Part shown: positions 29,019 through 40,500 of the stretch, one piece after another
How positions within the stretch are numbered: the first letter of the stretch is position 1
Layout of the letters: every line of letters starts with the position of its first letter
Assembly (NCBI GenBank): GCA_016785225.1
Contig: JAFBJZ010000668.1
Coordinates: forward strand, 310,001 to 374,000
DNA length: 64,000 nt
Direction: 5' to 3'
Source of the DNA: Psettodes erumei
Lineage: Eukaryota > Chordata > Actinopteri > Pleuronectiformes > Psettodidae
Position numbers and translations under genes: made by a program
Notes under the pieces: generated by a model
Told to the model about the DNA's origin: nothing
Database searches by the model: none
The model's input: only the letters and a program-made list of their open reading frames with translations

Positions 29019-31491
29019 TGGAATGTGTGAGCGTGATGTCTTCCCCTGGTTTATAACACATCCTGCTGCAGAAAAGGCCTGTTTTGGTGTGGACTCTGTC
29101 GACAGTGACACGTTTCACTGCCTTCCTGTCTGAGACTGAACAGTCTTACTTCTGATATTTGATGGGCTGTGTTTGTCTTCCACCTCACGCCCAAACCCCC
29201 CCACCCCACCCTCCCTCCCCCCTCCCCCTTTGTAGGAAAGACTCCTCTGGCTGATAGATATGATGGAGGTAGGAATCTCTGCTGAAAGAGATGAACACAA
29301 ACTCACACATGAAGAACACACACCGGAGGAGAGAGGTGCTGTGTTTTACCGTGGGCAGATGTAAACAAGACGCATGCACGCACACTGACTCAGCCCTTGG
29401 TTTTCGTGGTTTTGCAGTGAGTTTGCTTGGAGTTTTTCTTTTTGCTTTTTCTTCTTCTCTCTGCCTCAACTCGGAAATGAACTGCAGCGCTCGCGGAGAG
29501 ACTGACGTGTCGCGCCGCAATCCGAGGCGTCCCGCCGCTTTCTCCTCGGGTTTATCGCATTAACATTTTCGGAGCTGTTTTCATCACAAGCACGCTACAG
29601 TGATCAGTGTCCTCCTGCAGCTGGAAACACTTCGGTGTATGCTGACAATGGCAAAATCTGGGTGTTTTTCTGTTTTGAAGCGAATCGTTTTAAATGGAGG
29701 AATCAGTCGTCGCATTTGCATCCAGCTGCATTTAAGAATGGAAACAGCGGAAATTCCAAATGATCACATTAATTTGAAAAAAAAAAGCTTTTACACTCAG
29801 GAGAGGTTGGTGTAATAGAAACAGATTCAGCAGGTGCACGATGACGCGCACAAATCACGAGACCTCAGTGATACTGGAGCTTCTGCTCCGGGACAGATGA
29901 GAAGCGGCGGCAACAACAAACCAACGAGGAGACACGCAACGTCCCATGAATTACTACAAGACACGTATGTCATCCATCGTGTTAATACGCTCGCGGTTTT
30001 CCCTCCACGTCCTTCCATCGTTCTGCTGCGGTGGGCATGGAATGGAAGTCAAAGTAGCATGTGTTCCTGTCTCAAGATTAGATATTTAATCAAGCGGCAC
30101 TAAGTGATACATCAGGACATTTTTGTAATCAGTCGCATCAGTCTCTTTTCAAACCACCGTCTCCGCTGTTTTTCGCACATGCAGCGTGGCCCCTTAGGAA
30201 CTATTAAAGCAATCGCGTTAAATTACTAATTGTTCAACAGCAAAAGTAATTTGTTACATAACACGTAAGGTAAGCGGCCGTTTCCTTCCGAGCCTCAGCA
30301 TACGTCTCGCGTATTTAACACGGGCATAAAATCAAATGAGACGTTCAACCAGCAGCCAGCCTGTCTCCAAGCGCCTCTGCAGTTCACTTCAGTTTGCACA
30401 TGCGCCAACAACTCAGACACACACACACACACACACACACATACGCACAATGCATTCCCAAACCCCTTACCTCACCCATCACCACTAAATGCCTCACTGT
30501 AGGCCAAGTCTTAACCCCTTTAAAAAAAATCAATCTCTTCCCACGGGGACAGAAGTCTTCACGGGGTTAGTGCGCATCCAGGTGAAGGTCTCCACTCGGA
30601 TATATAAAAACAACCCCACAAAAACACACAGACACACAGACGCACACACAGGGTGTCAGCTGACAGCGGAGATAAGCCGTCAACCGCGGATTTTTCCACC
30701 AAACAGACGTCCTCATTCAGATGCCTCCGATGGGTTTTTGCTTGTCTTTCTGCCTTCCCCTTTGAGAGACAACATTTACATGTGCGAGGGAGTGTGTGTC
30801 TGCGTGGGCCTGTTTGTGTCTGTTTGGGCTGTTCTGGACCCGTGGGCGATCGCTACGGCTGCTGTGTAAAGCAGATTAGCGAGCAGGGTGGGTTTGGGAG
30901 GAGAGGAACGCTGGATTTCTGAACCGCACTCAAAACCAGGTGTATAGCATCTGCATACCAATACACACACGCACACGCACACGCACACGCACAAACACAC
31001 ACAGGACAGACATATAAACACAGCTGCCGTTTGAACCCACTGGCCAACGCACACACAATGAAGCATTATTTTACCGGTCTGACAGACACTGCGAACACAC
31101 ACCACTGCGCTGGTGTCTCAGACCATGATTAAATGAGAAACATCCGAGCACGCGTCGCAGGTAAAAAAAAAAAAAAAACCTTCGGAGCGTAATTTGAAGC
31201 AGTAATTCTGCTGTTGATGAAGAAACAGGTGCTGCCGTGATAACTCGGTGCCGACGGGTTCTAAACCTCCGCGCAGCCTTTGATATTTCTACCAAGCCTG
31301 CGTTTGTGCAGTTCTACTCCAACTTTACCCCCTGGATCATGTGTCATCTTTTCATCGATCACTGTAGCCACGAACACAACACACCTTGTGTTGTGTTTAC
31401 AAAGTCCTATTTTAGGTTCTGAATTCCCAGACCAAACACCGCAGGGCCACAAACAACTTCCACAATGAGGCGTCTGCGAGCAGATCGATAG

Positions 31492-31522
<31 letters not shown>

Positions 31523-34500
31523 GGGGTGCCTTGTGCAGTTTAGGGTCAGTTTTATTTTAGCAATAAACGAACAGGCCTCTGCAGCTGCGATCCCGCAGCG
31601 CGCCTCTCCAGTCATCCGTGCAGAAGATAAATCAGAGCCGCAAGGTCAGGCCGGCTCGCCGTGCTCTCCCAACACCGCGCGTCTGTCTTTAAAGTTGGTC
31701 ACTGTGCCACTTCAGGAGATCGCGGCGCCTTAAATTCCCGTCGTGACTGAGCAGAAGAGACGTGTCGGGCTGGGCGTAGAAAGCGATTACAGCTCGCGGC
31801 CCGTCAGCGGGGGGCCGACAGGGACAGACCGCCAGCGTCAGGAATGGTAGCAGACTTTGCGTATCAAGTGTCAGACGTCAGTCGTCAAAACAGGCGAGAG
31901 AGGGGCAAGAGAGTCTGTGCGTCATGAGGTGTCGTGAACGCAGAGCGGCTTGTCTCCCGTGACGGCGAACCGCCACGTTACGTGAAGATGAGACCACCTC
32001 CCTAACGCGACGTGCTCAGATGGCACGCAGTGGGTCTCCGCGGGGGAAAAGCTGATCATCTCGTGATGACTAAATCGTCTGCAGTTGCTCCCCGCGCAGC
32101 AGTGAGGGGTAATTAAGCCGAAGCGATTGGGCTTTTGTTTTCGGTTTGGTGACAGAGTTAAATGAAGGGCGGGGGGGTTTCTCTGAGCTCACAGATCTGC
32201 CGCCAATCACCTCCTCTCCGAGCGGCCGCCGTCCGGCTGTGAACTCCGCTGATGGCTCTGTATCGATCTCACAGCATGTGTGTCCTCGTGGAAGGGGGAC
32301 TCGATAGCTGTGGGACAACGTGTCAGTGCGCGCGTGTGTGTGTGTGTGTGTGCGTGTGTGTCTTATTTGCTTGCCTTCCTCTTAGACTTTGAGACTGGAA
32401 AGCAAATGCGGACAGATATTGACGTCTTTTCTGGGAGACGTGGAACATCCACCAAATCTAATTTGGTATTTGCTTTGGGATAAACACACATCTGTGTTTA
32501 ACATCTGCTCACTGGCCTCCTCCCTCTCGCGTTAATCACTCTCTCTTTCTCTCCCCCCGCCCCCCACCCCCATCACCTCCGCACCCTCGCCTCCCTGACC
32601 CTCTTTTCCTCCCCTGCCTCTCTCAGAACGACAGCGCGGTGGAGGGTAATGAAGGGGATCCTCCAGAGAGCCTGAACACGCTGCTGGCCGACATCTCTCT
32701 GGTGAGCCCGGCGGGCCGGCAGGCCCCTGCTTCAGCCTGATAGAGATGGATACGACGCAGGGTAGAGAGATAGGAGGGGTGGGAAGAAAAAAGAAAAGGG
32801 AGGGGAGAGGGAGAGCCAGGGCCGGATGGAGGTGCTTGAGACACCGGCAGGCTTTCGTGTCGTCGGCCGAGATGGATTGAAACAAGTGTTTGCACCAAAT
32901 AAGGACGAGAGAAAGAAAGAGAAGTCGAGCTCTGTGAGATTAAGTGCCGGTGTAAGCCTTTGTTGTGCCGAAAGAGAGGAGGAGAGGCCAATCACTGTGT
33001 GCCACCTGGCCTGTCCACTTCTCCTCCTATCTCCTCCTCTCTGCAAGGAGGACGAGCTTAGGGTTGCATAACAATTTGCGAAAAACAAAATAATGAAAAA
33101 TAGATTTCACAGGATCAAGAGATATGGAGAGCTTATTTGTTTATTCGGAAACCTATGCAGATAAGAGGAAAGTCAAGGAGAAAGCGTTTAGTCTGCTGAC
33201 GTCCGAGGCAATTCATACCTCACTTTTCTTTTTGTTAACTTTCTTTTACGCTCATTTTATGTCTCACTCCATACACTGACACTCGTGTCTCAGTGTCGTC
33301 CATTCCACCGTTTAGTTTGAGTTTGTGCCCCCTTTAACGTCCGGGAAACGCAGGACGCCGGCGAATCAAACCAGCCGGCCGGCCGCTCGAGACGTGTTCA
33401 ACCTGGTCTGGAAGAGTTAAACATCTTCAAGTCAGCTGTGACTAAAAGTGGCTCCTGAGTGGTCAAACAGGTGTCTGATGCACATGTGTGAGTGAACGAT
33501 GAACGATGAAGAGACAAATGAACATCGGGTTTGAATTGTATTGTATTTCCTCTGCATGTCACACGAAAGGGATCTAACAGTCTTGAATTCATCCCCAATG
33601 CTTCTAAATTAGTTTTTTTAATGACTTAAAGCTTGTGAACATTTTCAAGCAGTAGCTGAATCCTCTGTTGACAGCGTTAATGGGTGAATGTAATCGCTCC
33701 CTCTGGCATTTAATACATGCAAACAAAAATTAGCACAGTTTCAGACCGAGAGCTAATCAATTATTTTATGCATTTGAGATTTCAGCTCCATTGATGCATA
33801 CGGTCACATTTTCTGTTGCAGCCTATCAATGATGGTGAATATATCCTCTCGCTTCAGGATGACGTACAGTCCGCCACTGCCGAATCTCCCCCCTCCTTCA
33901 AGCCCCCGCCCCCACCAGGGGTGCAGAGGCGCCCAAGTAGACGAGATCAGCTCAACAAATGCCCCTCGTCCGAGTCCTCCCACTCGGGCTTGTACTTCAC
34001 GGCCCCGACCTCCCACAGCCAACGCAAAGAGCCGGGTCGCGGCCCCGCCCTCACCCTCGCTACACCGCGAACGAGAACACCGCAGGGACCCGTCTCAGGA
34101 CTACGCGGCCGTCAGAAAGAGAGATCCTTCGGTACCTTCCAAGAAAGAGCAAATAACAGCTGCTCAGTTGTCCATGGTCGCCCAGCACAACATCGGCCCT
34201 TTTCCCAGGGTCCAGTCCCCCAGCAGATGCACCAAACCCGCCGCCCTGTCCCCCTCGCCCCCACCTCCGCCTCCACTCCCTGCTCCTCATCCGCCCCCAT
34301 CTCTGCCCCTTAAGCCAGTGTCTGTGTCCAAAGCCTCCCCCGCCTCCTCTCCTGCATCTAAACAGCAGTTTGTTACAGTGGAGGTCCACAGGCCCAACGC
34401 CGAGCCCGACGTCAACGAAGTGCGGCCGCTGCCGCAAGCTCGAGGTGAGGAAGATAGATCACAGGAGGTCACGCGTACAAACCCGCCATGCTTCCAGGGT

Positions 34501-37500
34501 AAAGATTTTATCTTTCACATCCTCCAATAATTCAAATGTAGTTACAAAACTTTGGTAAAATATCAAAGTTTCCCAGAGCAGGAGCTGACACCTTCAGATT
34601 GCTTCAAATGTTATTTTGTGCCCGCAAAATATTAACTCTGAGAATTTCTAATCAGTGTGTAAAAAAATTCCAAAAATGAGCCCTGATACCTGCTGTGTTT
34701 TGTTGGAATGTTTTGCCTGGAGACATTTTTTTTCCCCCTTCAGTAAATTAGGTGTCAGACTTGATAGTACAAGACAGTCATCGCTCCCCAGTTTGGTGCA
34801 TTAATAAGAACAGCAGGCTTATTTTTTATCAGCGCCGCTGTACTGCGAGAGCTGGACACACACAGAAGCTTTGAAGTACAAATTTCAATATTTGTCCCAA
34901 CTTTTTTTTTTTTCTTTTAGGAGCATCTGCAGTGTGTCTCCCTTGATTACGAAACATGGAGATTAAAGGCTGCCGTTGGGATTCATTTACAGACACCAGT
35001 CGTATGCTGATTGTCACTCCCTGCTCAAAATGAGGGGAATATTAAGTTTCAGTTATGAAGAGTACGGGTATAAATACCACATGTCTAATCTCTCGCAATC
35101 ACGCATTTGCTCGGGCCTAATGTGCTTTAAATGAGCAATTATCCACGACACCGCGTACGATCGCCACTCAATGGACAAATCTTAATTAGATTTTAATCTT
35201 ATATGAAATCTTAAAATCAGATTTTTTTTTTTTTTCTCCCCAAAACAAAAAAACTCTGGGGTCGCTTACGTACAGTAAGACTTCCAGGCAAAACAGGATC
35301 CAGTGCGCGGGCTTCCCTGACGTCGTGTGTGCCTGCTCCCCCTCAGGTGGCGCCCTGTCTCAGCTGTCAGACAGCGGCCAGACCCTCAGTGAGGACAGTG
35401 GGGTGGACATAGCGGAGTCGGGACACGTCAGCAAAGACAGCAGCCCCCACACCTCACGCACACGCCTCCCCCGAGACACGCAGGGAGGCGGGGGAGGGGA
35501 CAACCCCTCCAAACCGGTGAGGGGGTTTGTCAGAATCGCTGTGATGAGCACTGTGAAAAGTGTGGCGAATGAGAGACGTGTTCGGTGAACCTAACCTGTC
35601 CGTTTTTGTACTTCTTTGTCTTGGTGAGGACCAATTTAGACCTCAAGAGTGAGACCTTTGGAAAGCGTGGCGAATTCTGGAGAAGGGGGGACTTCATAGA
35701 AAGTGACAACAGCTCTGAAAAATGCAGACATTCTTAGAAAGCGGTGACATTTTTAGAAGGCCACAATGATGCTAATCCTCGACGAGTTTGTCCTTGTCGT
35801 CAGTCACTTTCTGTTTTAGACTATAATCCTTCCTCTGAGGGCTGAGTTTCTTTTATTATCTTGAGAATCAGCCACTTTTCTTGGACGCTTCCCACGTCTT
35901 TCTGCTTATAGGCGCCGCCATTCTCCTAGTTGCCTCCTCCGCCACCGTTGCTACGGTTGCTCACCTCGTCAGCTCGGGCAAACTGATCGGGTTTGGTGAC
36001 TTTAAGTGCACTGCTGCTGCGGGCCTGCGCAGGAATGTCGCCAGTTTTAATCAGTATTATGTTAATTGTAGAAACATCTCAAATTTTCGAGTATGACTCG
36101 AGTTAGGAGGGAGGGAGCGCATTGATATCTCACTCTGGGTCCTCACATGTGTAGAAGTACAAATGTGTGTGTGTGTGTGTGAGAGAGCTGAAAATAAACC
36201 ATGAGTTACAGGTTGATAAATCAATGTTCTTTAATGCTAATCCTCCTCCTGAATCTGTCCTCAATCCTAACTGCGATCTCTTTCTCTCCTCCCTCTGTTT
36301 CTCCCACAGACTGTTTCCTTTGTTTCGCTCATTTGTTTATTTCTCACTCGCACCATTCATTCAGTCTCCATCTTTTTATTTCATCTCGCCGCGGTGTAGC
36401 GCAGTGAAACTCCCCGATCCCTCTCTGGTTCTTATTGATTGATGGAAAAAATAACAAGTACGGACGGGAGTAGTCAGGTTGTTTGCGATGAAAGGGCCGC
36501 TCGGTTCAGTGGCTGCTTTTGCTCAGAATTACTCATCGAGGGAAAGCGAGGAATGAATGGATTTTGTGTCGCAAAAAGCTTCATTTGACTTCTAATAAGC
36601 AAGGCGTTTACCTCCCGTTTGTTCTCGTGCGTCAAGCAAGAGCTTGAGGCAAAGAGCAAAATGATGTGCACATAAAAATGGACCTTAATAAGGCTAAAGA
36701 GTTTTAACATAGCTTATAAATAGCCTAATGCATAAAAGGTTAGCTGCTGCAGATTTGTAGGTCGTTGTTTGGTTGCCTGTGCCAGCGAGCGTTCACTAGC
36801 TTCTCCAGCCTGTAGTTGACAGAGTATTTCCTGGAAAGCTGAACACGTTTCCTGGACTTGAATGTACCGAGAGAAACGGAACGTCCGCTGGAACGATTCA
36901 TTTTGCTTTTGTTAGCATTGAAGCGCTGCGGCTCACATGAGGATTTAGTCAGGCTTTTGACAGCGGTTTATGTATGTGTTGTTACTGAATGTAAAAAAAA
37001 AAAAACAAACAAACAGCAATTTATTCCAAGTGAAGCCTCTCTGGTTAATATTTCCCAGATTCATAATGAGTAATGTGATTGTGATGTTAAATGGGGCGCT
37101 AATGGCGACATATTCTCTGTGGAGGAATAATTAGCAGGAGAGGATACAGTTCAGGGTTTAATAGATGGTGACAGAAAACATGGGGGGGGGCATCATGTGC
37201 AACAGAGAGGGTCCCAACCTGGAATGGATGCTGCAGCTCTATGACATGCCACTCAATCGCTCGGCCTCCGCTGGCACTTATCTTACAACTTTGAGGAACG
37301 TAGTACAAATTAACATACAGATGGGAAAGCTCCCATTGTGTTAAGGAAGGCCAGGGAACGGGCGATGATACAAAGGTGACATTGACGGAAAAGAGGTTAT
37401 TTCTTTTGTCCTCTGGCTTGTGAAGCTGATAAACAAGATTGCTCATATATATATATATACCACCGGGACCAACTATGTACGTGTTAAAAAAGAGCCTTGG

Positions 37501-40500
37501 CATCTTGTGCGTGTGTGCTCAGAGAAAATAAAGAGCTTTGAGAAACAAGGGCAGAAACATGTAGAAATGCATAAGGACAAAAAAAGGGAGGCAGACAAAG
37601 GGAGACTGCGTGATGTTATGAATACATTTGGTTTCTAATTCTGCCAAAGTAATGTTCTTCTTACGTTATAACCTGTCCTGTCTCTTGCTTCAGCCGGGAC
37701 TGCTGGAGCCCACCTCTACGCTAGTGAGGGTGGCGAAGAGCGCCAGCACCCTGGGTATTGCCATCGAAGGTGGAGCCAACACTCGCCAGCCGCTGCCACG
37801 CATTGTCACAATACAGGTGAGTCGGGCGGAAAGCAAAGTGATATCAGAAATGCCGCCACCGCCACCGGTCTCACCCCGTTTCACCCAGCCTCCCTACGAG
37901 CAGTCTGCTGCTCCATTTCGGTGACGACTCTGCCTGTATTGTTGGCTGAGTGTTTGTGTCTTTTTGATTCTCCGCCTGTCTGTGCTGGGGCTCTCACGCC
38001 GACGATTACAGCATTAATGGCCTCCATGAAAAGGCTCGACTGCCTGGCGGCTCACTGCAGTTATTTCTTTCAATGCGAGGCAGTTGGTGTAATGTGCGTG
38101 TTGATATTTAGGGAGAGAGGACAGAAGGCACCATCAGCAGTGATACTGATGGAGGGTTACACACCGCCTTTTGCATAAAAGCTAAAAGCTAAGCCCGGTT
38201 TATATATGTTAATGTTCAATTTAATGACGAAGCTGAATGGAGCTGCACGCGTTGCATCTTAAGCAGATTTTACATTTGCAGCATGCTTAGATAAAAAAGT
38301 GGGAATTCAGAGCACCCTGCGATGCAGAGTGATATCCACATGATATTGAATAATTAACCAGGACCCGCAGGTTAGTCACCTCTGAAGAAAGCCACAGTGT
38401 TGCTGTTAATGCATTTGCAAATATCTGTCGGTAATGGGCATTTGCAAATCAACAAAGCCTTGCATTAGCTGAGGATTATCCATCACTAATCATTTCCTAA
38501 CCACAGACAAGCGGGCAGTTACTCATCAAAGATCAGAGCAATGGGTAGCTACAGACGAGAGTCCGCTCCGAGCTCAAAGCTGTCTCTCAACCTCTGACTC
38601 CACAGCGGTGGTGATTGACATAAAAGAGGGTTGCTGATTGCGAGGGGAGGGATGAAAGGATTGGAAATCAGCACATTCAAAATCAAAAGAGTGCGCTGGA
38701 AGAAAGGGGCGGCAAGTGTGAGCGAAGGATGCAAACGAAGCCAGAGCGTTGTTACTGAGAAGGGGAGGGACGAGTTTTTTCGGGTTCTGCACGGCGCTCG
38801 TGTGTGTTTGGTGGCCGGGGGGAGCTGCGTTGGTTTCATCAAAACTTCGGCGCGCTAAGATCCCAACCCTGCCGATCACAGGCGAGACAAAGATCCCTGA
38901 ACAATAACAGTGACGGGCGTCGCGGTTGTTAAAAGACATTTATAACGCGGCAGCCCCGAGGTCACGTGTTACAGAAAAGGCGGGAGACTCTCCGCGTTTT
39001 CAAGGTGTAAAAGTGAGCACTTTGCTGTGTCACCGGGGGAGCGCTAACTCAGTGTTATTAAGCCCTTGAGCAAGGCACAAATCGTCTCCACGTCTCCCAG
39101 CCAGGGCCAAGGATCAGAATCATGCATTTGCTTTGGGAAAGCATAAGACAAAGGGTTGGTTTCTGCCTTTGTGACGGGCATCACATCAAAGCTAATGCTC
39201 CGAACAGAACCGTCCCCCCGCTGTATGGGAAGTGAGCAGAGTGGTACAGTGGTCACCCTCCCCCCCGTCTTCTGTGTCGCCAATCTCTGTGGGAAACGAC
39301 GGCTCCGCGACTGCGTAGGAGGAAGCGCAGCTGGCCGATATCGGCCCCCGTCTCCCCTCCCTGAGGCGACGGCCCATTATCGCTGCCATCTCCTCGCCGC
39401 CGCGACAGACTGCTCCACTAGCTCAGGGTAATAGTTGCGGGTTCGATAAACAAGAGCGTTGACAATGCAGCACGGGTGCGGAAGGCTCTGCTGGCGATTT
39501 TAGCCATCGTAATGAGGTCAGCTGTCAGACAAGGAGAACATGAAACAACACAAAGGAAATTTGATTTTTTATCTTGTTTGATGTGTTTTCAACACAAAAA
39601 GAAAGGGTAACATGAGGTTCTTTTTCTGTAGATTTGAATGATTTGTGTCCACTTGATGAATGAAAGTCGAGTATTAATTCTCTTTTAGCTCTGGTTTGGT
39701 CTGAACCAACTTTGTTGCTGCTTTCTTTACCAGGCACTTGCCAACGTTGTCTGTCTGCAGGTTGGTGCTGGGCGCTTTGTCAGCGCCAGCATGTCTTAGG
39801 GGTGAGGCACGACAAAAAAGAGAGTGATTGGCTCAGGGGTTGCACAGCCAATCACAAACCAGCGCTTCAAACTTTGCGAACAGGATCCTCACACCCAAGC
39901 TGCAGCGTGACGTAACTCCAGAGGTTTGCAGTGGCTTTGCGCAAGACCGCATTAACTGTCGTAAAAGGCATGCAGAGGTCATTAAATTTTGCCTCTCGAC
40001 GTTAAAAGCGTGCCACTTCATTACGTAAATCATACGCTGCAGTGGCGTCCAAAATAAATGTATAAGGAAAGTAATTCTGATGGAAGTCTGGTCTGAGCAG
40101 TCTCGGCTGTGATTAAAAATGTGGAGCCCGCCGCCGATTTCCACTTCAGACTGGAGAGGAGGCGAGACGGCGGTCGTGACTCCTGCACTGGCACCTGTCT
40201 TCCGGGGCTGTGAGCAGATGAGGCGAGCAAATCCGACTTTCTATTCAGATCTGTTTCGCAGCCACGATCGAGTATGCTGAGGACCTGCTTTGAGAAGTGG
40301 GTTGTCCAGAGCGGGGGGGGCCTTAAAGGCTTACTTCACGCACGTACCGACCTCTTCAGCTCAGCAGGTTCAGGCTGGGGCCATGTATCCTGAAACCGAT
40401 ACCATTCCAAAGCGCTGCAGGTCCGCGCGGGAGTTACCGGGCGGGCATGTGCCGGCTCTTTCGGGTTTTCGAACTTCACTGCCGAGGAGCTGAGACTTAA

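Larger units (their letters stand above)
29269..32626 (+). other. Whirlin intron after the microexon
   Basis: A 3.4 kb intron with (AC)n at 30417-30441, a CACACG-type minisatellite at about 30963-31003, (GT)n followed by a G run at 31491-31526, and alternating GT near 32333-32360. No coding sequence is recognised. Confidence 0.8.

Noticed and set aside
33992..34085. A 94-nt intron inside the whirlin proline-rich exon
   Set aside because: GT-AG borders and length would restore frame, but it would delete YFTAPTSHSQRKE, which resembles the mammalian protein. Kept only as an alternative in the frame-break finding.
35881..36096. 71-codon frame with a hydrophobic Ala/Val-rich segment (possible membrane helix)
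   Set aside because: It is in a whirlin intron, with no supporting splice sites or similarity.
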